Shown here: positions 13,273-19,006 of the stretch, piece by piece | Position numbering within the stretch: the stretch's first letter is position 1 | How the letters are laid out: each line of letters opens with the position of its first letter | Assembly: GCA_002317595.1 (NCBI GenBank) | Contig: DCHL01000171.1 | Coordinates: 1 to 19,006, forward strand | Source: Lachnospiraceae bacterium UBA1753 | GTDB lineage: Bacteria; Bacillota; Clostridia; Lachnospirales; Lachnospiraceae | Direction: 5' to 3' | DNA: 19,006 bases | Notes under the pieces: generated by a model | Told to the model about the DNA's origin: nothing | The model's database searches: none | The model's input: the letters and a program-made list of their open reading frames with translations, nothing else | Translations under genes and position numbers: made by a program

Positions 13273-14247
13273 TTACATAGAAAGAATCTTCGCCACATCA
13301 TACTGATACTCAGGGATTTCCTTAGTCATTGCGAGTGCCTCGTCGATGTCGAAATCCTGGAACTCACCGTTCTTGTATCCGACAACACGGTTTGTCTTGC
13401 CCTCAGCAAGAAGGTCAACTGCATATGCACCCATGATTGATGCATAGTAACGGTCCTTACATGTCGGTGAACCACCTCTCTGCATATATCCAAGGATTGT
13501 TGCCCTTGTCTCCATTCCTGTGGCAGCCTCAATTCTACGTGCCATTGATGTGGAATGTCCGATTCCCTCGGCATTAATGATGATGTGATGTGTCTTGCCC
13601 TTCTTGCGGCTCTTGATAATGTTGTTGATTATCTCCTGCTCGTCATATCCATACTTCTCAGGAATGAGGATATCCTCTGCGCCATTGGCAACACCACACC
13701 ACAGTGCAATGTATCCGGCATTTCTTCCCATTACTTCGATAATTGAACATCTCTCATGCGAAGAAGATGTATCTCTTACCTTGTCGATAGCCTGCATGGC
13801 TGTATTGATTGCCGTATCAAATCCGATTGTGTAATCAGTACATGCAATGTCAAGATCAATTGTTCCGGGCAGTCCTATTGTATTGATGCCATGCTCTGCA
13901 AGCTTCTGAGCTCCTCTGTAGGAACCGTCACCACCAATAACCACGATGCCCTCGATGCCAAACTTCTTACACATCTCTGCACCCTTGGCCTGACCTTCTT
14001 CAGTCCTGAACTCTGAACATCTCGCTGTTCCAAGAACAGTACCACCCTTCTGTATGATATCGGATACATCCTTCCTGCTCATCTCTCGGATCTCTCCGGC
14101 AAGAAGTCCCTTGTATCCCCTCTGTATACCCATTACCTTCATGCCTCTGTTAAGAGCCTTCCTTACCACTGCTCTTACAGCTGCGTTCATTCCAGGCGCA
14201 TCTCCGCCGCTTGTCAACACTCCAATTGTATTCACCTTGTTAGCCAT
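13273..14247 (-). CDS. pfkA: ATP-dependent 6-phosphofructokinase
   Basis: 324 residues, a typical bacterial PfkA. TSGGDAPGMNAAVRA is at 12-26. GGDGSYRGA at 105-113 has Gly108 in GGDGS, which fits ATP rather than pyrophosphate use. The catalytic loop PGTIDLDI (127-134) carries the proton-acceptor Asp131. MGRNAGYIAL is near 173, NAEGIGH near 225 and GYMQRGGSPTCKDR near 253. Reaction: fructose-6-phosphate + ATP to fructose-1,6-bisphosphate, the committed step of glycolysis. The catalytic loop has Leu132 where E. coli PfkA has Asn (TIDNDI). I recall this variant from related Clostridia, so it is probably clade-typical. A strong AAGGAGGA lies 7 nt before the ATG. It lies downstream of dnaE, after a structured 237-bp gap, and runs into the methyltransferase gene. 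Confidence 0.97.
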   Translation of the reverse strand: MANKVNTIGVLTSGGDAPGMNAAVRAVVRKALNRGMKVMGIQRGYKGLLAGEIREMSRKDVSDIIQKGGTVLGTARCSEFRTEEGQAKGAEMCKKFGIEGIVVIGGDGSYRGAQKLAEHGINTIGLPGTIDLDIACTDYTIGFDTAINTAMQAIDKVRDTSSSHERCSIIEVMGRNAGYIALWCGVANGAEDILIPEKYGYDEQEIINNIIKSRKKGKTHHIIINAEGIGHSTSMARRIEAATGMETRATILGYMQRGGSPTCKDRYYASIMGAYAVDLLAEGKTNRVVGYKNGEFQDFDIDEALAMTKEIPEYQYDVAKILSM

Positions 14248-14253
14248 CGTGCT

Positions 14254-14332
14254 TCCTCCTTCGGTTCACCCTTCCGAATGATTTTATCGCAAACCTTCGG
14301 AATGTACAAGTAGTATAAACTGAAGGACCGAA
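14254..14332 (-). promoter_or_regulatory. pfkA upstream region: -10 candidate and alternative pairings near the ribosome-binding site
   Basis: A TATACT (-10-like) lies at 14312-14317 on the minus strand, but no good -35 stands at 16-18 bp. Two inverted pairs surround the Shine-Dalgarno (14254-14261): 7/7 between 14272-14278 and 14296-14302, and 6/6 between 14260-14265 and 14327-14332. The second abuts the Shine-Dalgarno. An internal pfkA promoter with a folded leader is possible; it is weakly supported. Confidence 0.3.
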
Positions 14333-14351
14333 TGCTGTTGTGCTACTTGAG

Positions 14352-14488
14352 ATAGGCGACTTCTTGCGGATAGATGAGACATGGATATCATGCTCAGTGT
14401 TCCAGCGCTTCCACATTCGCATTCTTTTCCATGTCTCATCTATCCTCGCTGCTTGACCATCCCAAGTCCTCAATCATCCTTCGCCTAT
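14352..14488 (-). other. Structured dyad element at the dnaE 3' end
   Basis: An 18-bp perfect inverted repeat pairs 14368-14385 with 14428-14445 around a 42-nt loop. The loop holds smaller nested pairs (ATGC/GCAT, GTG/CAC). An outer 8-bp perfect pair, 14352-14359 with 14481-14488, encloses it and includes the dnaE stop codon in its 5' arm (minus sense). No T-tract follows on either strand, so it is not an ordinary terminator. Within the asymmetric outer loop, UUGAG and ACUUG can pair with CUCAA and CAAGU just outside the closing stem, hinting at a pseudoknot. It could be a cis-acting RNA, a processing site or a small RNA; I recognise no known family. Confidence 0.6.
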
Positions 14489-17400
14489 ACTATTTTTATA
14501 TTTTCCGGTCCGAAGGTTTGTGAAAGGGGGGCCTCCACTTGCGCGGCGTTAACTTTCATGTTGGCGGGAAGTATCTTCTTCTGCCTGGTTTCCTTAATAT
14601 AGATGACTACTGAGTCTCTTCCGTCGGAATATTTTATGATGTCATTGAGCGCATCGTTCTGGCTTAAATAGCTGTCAAGGTTCTCGAACTGTATCCATAA
14701 CTGGCTTGGAACTTCGTCAAAGGGAGTGACCTGACTGCAGATTAGCTCTGCATCCTTGTCATCCTTTGCTGATACCCTTCCCTTGATGAATACCCTTGCG
14801 TCATCGTTCAGATAGCGGCCATTTTTCTCATAATCCCTCGGCCACACAATGACATCCACGGTTCCATAGAGGTCCTCCACGGTAATGTTGGCCATGAGCT
14901 GGTCAGACTTCGTGCGTCTGACTCTCTTTGCGGTGATGATTCCACCTATCGTGACAGTGGAATTATCCTCAACTACTGTCTCTCCAGTCTCCTCATCGAG
15001 GACGAAGTCGGAAGATCTGGCGGTAATCATTCTCTTCCAGACCTTCTCATAGGCCTGAAGCGGGTGTCCACTTACGTAGATGCCCATCACTTCCTTCTCA
15101 AATCCAAGGATCGTCTCCTTGGGGAATTCCTCAAGGTCCGGATATGATATCTCAAGTCCGGCCCTGTCTTCCTCGCCCAGCATATCAAATAGTGACATCT
15201 GTCCTGCCACTTCATTTTTCTTTGAGGAGTTAAGGTTATCCATTATCGGAGTATATACAGCCATAAGCTGGCTTCTGTTTGCCCCGAAACAGTCAAGTGC
15301 TCCTGCCTTGATAAAGTTCTCAACTGCACGCTTATTCACGACACCATTAAGACGCTCCAGCATATCCTGGATACTCCTGAAGGGTCCTGCAAGCTTCCTC
15401 TCGGAGACGATGGCCTCGATGACAGGACGGCCTACGTTCTTAATGGCAGAGAGACCATATCTTATATTTTTTCCACTGACAGAAAATCCCGAATAGCCTT
15501 CATTGATATCCGGTGGCAGAATGGAAATTCCCATCTGGCGGCACACCTGGATGTAGTCCGATACCTTGACGGACACATCGAGAACAGAGGTCATAAGGGC
15601 TGCCATGAATTCTGTCGGATAATAGTGCTTAAGGTATGCGGTCTGGTAGGCAACCACCGCATAGCACGCCGCGTGGGACTTGTTGAAGGCGTACTTGGCA
15701 AAGTCCATCATCGAGTTGTAGATTGCGTCCGCAACTCCCTGTGAAATCCCCTTCGATACACAGCCCGGAACACCCTCCTCGGGATTTCCGTAAATGAAGT
15801 TGTTACGCTCCTGCTCCATGACCTTCTGCTTCTTCTTACTCATGGCGCGGCGCACGAGGTCTGATCGTCCCAGGGAATATCCGCCGAGGTCCCGCACAAT
15901 CTGCATAACCTGCTCCTGGTATACTATACAGCCGTAGGTAGGCTCAAGTATCGGGCGCAGCTCCTCACAGGCGTAGGAGATGTCCCCCTGGCTATTTTTT
16001 CCTTTAATATAGTCTGGAATAAATTCCATCGGACCTGGTCTATAGAGCGAGATGCCGGCGATTACATCCTCTAAGGACTTGGGCTTCAGCTCCTTCATGA
16101 AGCTCTTCATTCCACGGCTCTCAAGCTGGAATATTCCCTCGCAGCGACCGCTACCGATAAGCTCATATATCTTTGGGTCCGCATAATCGATATTGTCGAT
16201 ATCTATCTGCTGCCCCGTGCTCTGATAGATAAGATCAAGGGCATCGTGGATAACTGTCAGCGTCCTAAGTCCCAGGAAGTCCATTTTCAGAAGTCCCAGC
16301 TCCTCGATTGTAGTCATTGTGAACTGTGTCGTGATGGTTCCGTCACTGGCCCTTGAAAGTGGTACGAACTCATCTGCATCCTTCTGGCAGATTACAACGC
16401 CCGCCGCATGCATTGAGGTGTGCCTCGGGAGCCCCTCCAGCCTCCTGCACATATCAAGGAGTTCATGTATCTGCTCATCCTGATTATAGAGTTCCCTGAG
16501 TTCAGGCACACTCGCAAGTGCCTTATCAAGAGTGATGTTAAGCTCGTTTGGAACCATCTTGGCAATCATGTCCGTCTGAGCATAGGGCAGATCCATTACC
16601 CTGGCCACATCGCGGATAACATTCCTGGCGCCGAGGGTACCGAAGGTGACAATCTGAACCACCTTGCCTGCGCCATACTTCTCAACGACATAGTCAATTA
16701 CCTCCTGCCTTCTCTCATAGCAGAAGTCAATATCAATATCGGGCATGGATACTCTCTCGGGATTGAGGAATCGCTCAAAGAGCAGACTGTACCTGATCGG
16801 GTCAATATTTGTAATATGAAGACAGTATGATACGATGGAGCCCGCTGCCGAACCTCGTCCGGGGCCTACAGGGATTCCCTCTTCCCTTGCATGGTTGATG
16901 AAATCCCACACAATAAGGAAGTAATCCACATACCCCATCTTCTGGATTGTGCCAAGCTCATAGTCAAGTCTTGCCTTTAGCGTCCCATCATCATTGGGAT
17001 ACCTCTCCTTGAGACCGTCCATACAGAGCTTGTTGAGATAAGTCCATGAATCATATCCTTCTGGAACCTCAAAGTGGGGGAGCTTTGTAACGCCGAACTC
17101 TATCTCGACGTTGCATCTCTCCGCAATCTTATGTGTATTCTCAAGGGCTTCAAGCGCATATGGGAAGAGCTGCTTCATCTCCTCCTCGCTCTTCACGTAG
17201 TACTGGCCGCCCTCATAGCGCATTCTGTCATCGTCCGTCAGTCTCTTTCCCGTCTGGAGGCAGAGCAGGATATCGTGGGGCTTCACATCATCCGCATAGG
17301 TGTAATGAATATCGTTGGTGGCAACCAGTGGAATACCCAGCTCCTTACTCATGCTCACAAGGGCCATGTTCACCCTCTGCTGGTCCGAAATCCCGTGGTC

Positions 17401-17973
17401 CTGCAGTTCGAGGAAAAAATTACCCTTTCCAAAGCATTCCTCATATTTTCTCGCTGTCTCCTTGGCCTCCTGCAGCATTCCCCTGACAATCTGCCTGGGA
17501 ATCTCGCCTGCAAGACATGCCGACAGCGCAATTATTCCTTCGTGGTACTGCTGAAGAAGCTCAAAGTCTACTCGTGGCTTGTAATAATATCCTTCCGTAA
17601 ATCCCTTGGATACAATCTTCATCAGATTCTGATAACCCTGGTTATTCTCCGCAAGCAGCACCATATGGTAATACTTGTCGTCGTAAACTGAACCAGTACC
17701 ATCGTCATTATTTTTCCCATCCACACTCGACTTGCCACTTGTCTTGTCGAACCTGGAGCCAGGCGCAACATAGACCTCGCAGCCAAGGATCGGCTTAATC
17801 CCCTCAGCACGTGCCGCCTTGTAGAAATCAATCACTCCGTACATGACGCCATGGTCCGTTATCGCAGCACTGTCCATGCCAAGGCTCTTAACCTGCTTGA
17901 CGTACTCGCTGATCTTGTTGGCTCCGTCGAGGAGTGAGTATTCGGTATGAGTGTGTAAATGAGTAAATGCCAT
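14485..17973 (-). CDS. dnaE: DNA polymerase III alpha subunit (DnaE type)
   Basis: 1162 residues, the usual length. The N-terminal PHP domain has THLHTHTEYSLLDG (His5, 7, 9) and AITDHG (Asp40, His41). The polymerase core has GPGRGSAAGS near 370-379 and PDIDIDF at 411-417, holding the catalytic aspartates. Further on are MHAAGVVI and KMDFLGLRTLTVI. Helix-hairpin-helix elements (INEGYSGFSV, GLSAIKNVG) follow, and an OB-fold nucleic-acid domain spans about 1007-1085. There is no 3'-5' exonuclease insertion, so it is DnaE, not PolC. A Ser/Gly/Asp-rich insertion sits at about 75-98 in the PHP domain. Role: replicative DNA polymerase; in Firmicutes DnaE typically extends primers beside PolC. The Shine-Dalgarno is AGAGAGAAG. 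A 39-codon repeat ORF ends 23 nt upstream. Confidence 0.97.
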   Translation of the reverse strand: MAFTHLHTHTEYSLLDGANKISEYVKQVKSLGMDSAAITDHGVMYGVIDFYKAARAEGIKPILGCEVYVAPGSRFDKTSGKSSVDGKNNDDGTGSVYDDKYYHMVLLAENNQGYQNLMKIVSKGFTEGYYYKPRVDFELLQQYHEGIIALSACLAGEIPRQIVRGMLQEAKETARKYEECFGKGNFFLELQDHGISDQQRVNMALVSMSKELGIPLVATNDIHYTYADDVKPHDILLCLQTGKRLTDDDRMRYEGGQYYVKSEEEMKQLFPYALEALENTHKIAERCNVEIEFGVTKLPHFEVPEGYDSWTYLNKLCMDGLKERYPNDDGTLKARLDYELGTIQKMGYVDYFLIVWDFINHAREEGIPVGPGRGSAAGSIVSYCLHITNIDPIRYSLLFERFLNPERVSMPDIDIDFCYERRQEVIDYVVEKYGAGKVVQIVTFGTLGARNVIRDVARVMDLPYAQTDMIAKMVPNELNITLDKALASVPELRELYNQDEQIHELLDMCRRLEGLPRHTSMHAAGVVICQKDADEFVPLSRASDGTITTQFTMTTIEELGLLKMDFLGLRTLTVIHDALDLIYQSTGQQIDIDNIDYADPKIYELIGSGRCEGIFQLESRGMKSFMKELKPKSLEDVIAGISLYRPGPMEFIPDYIKGKNSQGDISYACEELRPILEPTYGCIVYQEQVMQIVRDLGGYSLGRSDLVRRAMSKKKQKVMEQERNNFIYGNPEEGVPGCVSKGISQGVADAIYNSMMDFAKYAFNKSHAACYAVVAYQTAYLKHYYPTEFMAALMTSVLDVSVKVSDYIQVCRQMGISILPPDINEGYSGFSVSGKNIRYGLSAIKNVGRPVIEAIVSERKLAGPFRSIQDMLERLNGVVNKRAVENFIKAGALDCFGANRSQLMAVYTPIMDNLNSSKKNEVAGQMSLFDMLGEEDRAGLEISYPDLEEFPKETILGFEKEVMGIYVSGHPLQAYEKVWKRMITARSSDFVLDEETGETVVEDNSTVTIGGIITAKRVRRTKSDQLMANITVEDLYGTVDVIVWPRDYEKNGRYLNDDARVFIKGRVSAKDDKDAELICSQVTPFDEVPSQLWIQFENLDSYLSQNDALNDIIKYSDGRDSVVIYIKETRQKKILPANMKVNAAQVEAPLSQTFGPENIKIV

Positions 17974-17996
17974 AATCTTCTCTCTTCTTGTGCTTC

Positions 17997-18116
17997 TTAA
18001 TCTTCCAGTGCTTGCTGCCCCTTTACTTGCTGCTCGCTTGCTCCTGTACTTACTGCTCCTTTACTTGCTGCTCCAGTACTTGCTGCTCTTGTACTTGCTG
18101 CTCCTGTTCCGCCCAT
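17997..18116 (-). CDS. Small ORF of tandem TGAAS-like repeats upstream of dnaE (hypothetical)
   Basis: An uninterrupted 39-codon ORF runs from ATG at 18116 to TAA at 17997. It begins MGGTGAASTRAASTGAAS and continues with KGAVS and TGA units. After an 8-bp irregularity in the DNA repeat the frame shifts, giving EQQVKGQQALED. It lies 22 nt or so after the predicted dnaE promoter start and ends 23 nt before the dnaE ATG, so it would be the first ORF on the dnaE transcript. Its Shine-Dalgarno is weak (AGG). It could be a leader peptide, a small low-complexity protein, or an open frame that simply survives because the repeat unit is a multiple of three. I see no known family. Confidence 0.4.
   Translation of the reverse strand: MGGTGAASTRAASTGAASKGAVSTGASEQQVKGQQALED
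18009..18107. repeat. 15-bp tandem repeat array in the dnaE leader
   Basis: About six copies of a 15-bp unit, ACTTGCTGCTCCTGT on the plus strand (ACAGGAGCAGCAAGT on the minus). They start at 18093, 18078, 18063, 18048, 18025 (with 8 extra bases) and a degenerate copy at 18009. Units differ at one to three positions. Each minus-strand copy contains AGGAGC or similar, a Shine-Dalgarno-like string. Copy number may vary between strains. Confidence 0.85.
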
Positions 18117-18144
18117 TGAGCCTGTCGAACAGTTGTTTGCAATA

Positions 18145-18153
18145 AGTATACCA
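18145..18153 (-). promoter_or_regulatory. Extended -10 promoter upstream of dnaE
   Basis: Minus-strand TGGTATACT: an extended TG plus TATACT (5/6 to TATAAT) at 18145-18150. No good -35 stands at 17 bp; a TTGATG lies at 20-bp spacing. Transcription would start near 18138, just upstream of the repeat ORF. Confidence 0.5.
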
Positions 18154-18195
18154 CAGTTACTTTGTCTTCACATCAACTCACAGGTTAGTTTTTGG

Positions 18196-18225
18196 ATTTT
18201 TGTTTTGGGGATTTTTGTTTTGGGG
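18196..18225. repeat. 15-bp direct tandem duplication
   Basis: ATTTTTGTTTTGGGG occurs twice head to tail (18196-18210 and 18211-18225), followed by a partial third copy. It is low complexity and probably arose by slippage. Confidence 0.8.
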
Positions 18226-18494
18226 ATTTTTCAAGGATTGTAAATTTCAGCAGCTGTTTTTGATGGAGTATCGGCGTTCTATCTATTTTCCTTCTTGCCC
18301 TATACTGCGATTTTGGTTTCTTTATTGGCTCCTTCTCATTTTAGGCAGGGAGCCATAACAATCCAACCAGACACTTTTTCAGCACATTTAGGCGCATCGG
18401 CAAAAAACAATATTACCCTATAACACCAGGAAACTGATATGTATCGGCTATTATGCATTTCCCCTCGAAGCCTATATACTCTTCAAAATAATGA

Positions 18495-18530
18495 TATTGG
18501 CGCCATACAAAAATCATCATCACGCCAATA
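18495..18530. repeat. 8-bp inverted repeat in the metK-dnaE interval
   Basis: The arms TATTGGCG (18495-18502) and CGCCAATA (18523-18530) are 8/8 complementary with a 20-bp spacer. It could be an operator or a weak hairpin; no gene is close enough to decide. Confidence 0.5.
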
Positions 18531-18685
18531 CAACACAAACTTAGAACATTCCAAATCGTATAGGCTCTTTGTGCAATCGGGCGCACGGCCTATATCTCAA
18601 CCAAATCTCAGCTCACACAAGCCACATCCCACTCAAGCCACTGCTCGCACAAATCATATCCCACACGTACAAATAAGAAACCACG

Positions 18686-18720
18686 AAAAAAGCTGCCGCA
18701 CCGGATTACGATGCGACAGC
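18686..18720 (-). terminator. Intrinsic terminator of metK
   Basis: In minus-strand RNA a 12-bp stem pairs 18709-18720 with 18692-18703 around a UAAUC loop and includes two G-U wobbles. It is followed by six U residues (18686-18691). The wobbles pair only in the minus-strand transcript, which confirms the direction. It lies 14 nt after the metK stop. Confidence 0.9.
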
Positions 18721-18734
18721 CTGGAATATCAATA

Positions 18735-19006
18735 TTACAGGGCCTTCTTAAGAATCTCAGCCTTGTCTGTCTTCTCCCAAGGGAGGTCAAGATCAATGCG
18801 TCCGAAGTGTCCGTATGCTGCAGTCTGCTTGTAGATAGGTCTTCTGAGGTCAAGCATCTTGATGATTCCAGCAGGACGAAGGTCGAAGTTATCGCGAACG
18901 AGAGCAACGAGCTTCTCATCTGAGAGCTTACCTGTTCCAAATGTATCAACACGTACAGATGTGGGCTCTGCAACACCGATTGCATATGAAAGCTGAATCT
19001 CACACT
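18735..19006 (-). CDS. metK: S-adenosylmethionine synthetase, C-terminal fragment
   Basis: The last 90 codons are present, with the start beyond the right edge. The translation includes IQLSYAIGVAEPTSVRVDTF, RDNFDLRPAGIIKMLDLRRP and IYKQTAAYGHFGR, and ends in PWEKTDKAEILKKAL. This is the conserved C-terminal domain of MetK (QLSYAIGVAEP-S; AAYGHFGR). Reaction: ATP + methionine to S-adenosylmethionine. The fragment is intact with no frameshift. The stop is followed after 14 nt by a strong terminator, so metK is the end of its own unit and separate from dnaE. Product SAM is the donor for the SpoU-type methyltransferase further along, but nothing shows direct co-regulation. Confidence 0.96.
   Translation of the reverse strand, partial: CEIQLSYAIGVAEPTSVRVDTFGTGKLSDEKLVALVRDNFDLRPAGIIKMLDLRRPIYKQTAAYGHFGRIDLDLPWEKTDKAEILKKAL

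Larger units (their letters stand above)
18117..18685. other. Gene-poor interval between metK and dnaE
   Basis: I find no convincing coding region here; the open frames lack recognisable families or Shine-Dalgarno sequences. It holds the dnaE -10 region and a 15-bp direct duplication (18196-18225). It also has a 7-bp inverted repeat around GGCTCC/GGAGCC (18326-18355) and an 8-bp inverted repeat TATTGGCG/CGCCAATA (18495-18502 with 18523-18530). GCCTATA-type words recur at 18470, 18559 (inverted) and 18588, and ATCGGC occurs three times. Confidence 0.6.

Noticed and set aside
14368..14445. Intrinsic terminator of dnaE
   Set aside because: The 18-bp stem is strong, but no T-tract follows it on either strand.
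14240..14473. Minus-strand 77-codon ORF between dnaE and pfkA
   Set aside because: It starts with TTG, runs across the dyad element and into the pfkA start, and its Arg/Lys/Ser-rich translation matches nothing I know. The structure explains the sequence better.
18196..18225. G-quadruplex from TTTTGGGG repeats
   Set aside because: Only two four-G runs are present and the remaining runs are too short for a stable four-stranded structure.
18439..18834. Plus-strand 131-codon ORF near the right end
   Set aside because: It overlaps the metK coding region antisense, passes through the metK terminator and has no recognisable family features.

Overview
The window looks like a chromosomal core-gene region of a low-to-mid GC Firmicute, most likely Clostridia and probably Lachnospiraceae. 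The pointers are the greA-lysS pair downstream of dusB and birA, a lysyl-tRNA synthetase carrying a C-terminal tRNA-binding domain, a pfkA with the clade-type TIDLDIACTDY active-site loop, and a SleB-type cell-wall hydrolase. The taxonomic call rests on recognising protein sequences by eye, not on a search. All supported genes are on the minus strand. I see no mobile element, CRISPR array, tRNA, rRNA or phage gene.

Read in the direction of transcription (right to left), the layout is as follows. (1) The 3' end of metK, with a strong intrinsic terminator. (2) About 0.6 kb of gene-poor DNA, then an extended -10 promoter, a 39-codon small ORF made of a 15-bp tandem repeat, and dnaE, pfkA, a SpoU/TrmH-family RNA methyltransferase and proC in close array. 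A 137-bp region with strong dyad symmetry starts at the dnaE stop codon and separates dnaE from pfkA. (3) A secreted SH3b/SleB-type hydrolase and an SPFH (stomatin/QmcA-like) membrane protein, driven by a near-consensus promoter flanked by a 12-bp inverted repeat and followed by hairpins, the last a clear terminator. (4) argF, birA, a small CxxC protein (possibly DUF6145) and dusB, overlapping or nearly so. (5) greA and lysS behind a perfect TTGACA-N17-TATAAT promoter embedded in the end of dusB, with a hairpin in the leader. (6) A D-amino-acid aminotransferase, a DUF4392 D-glutamate-cyclase-like protein, and the 5-oxoprolinase subunits pxpB and pxpC (cut by the window edge).

The most interesting part is block 6. 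The gene order suggests a route from D-amino acids to D-glutamate, then to 5-oxoproline, then ring opening by a PxpABC-type 5-oxoprolinase. This is inference from family membership. The operon has its own TTGACA-N17-TAATAT promoter immediately after lysS. The roughly 130-nt leader contains two related terminator-like hairpins whose arms could pair across each other, so the element could both end lysS transcription and attenuate the D-glutamate/5-oxoproline operon.

Other non-coding structure that the genes do not explain: the dyad element between dnaE and pfkA, the inverted repeat bracketing the SleB-like promoter (one arm covers the Shine-Dalgarno of a TTG start), the repeat-built small ORF before dnaE, and the greA leader hairpin.
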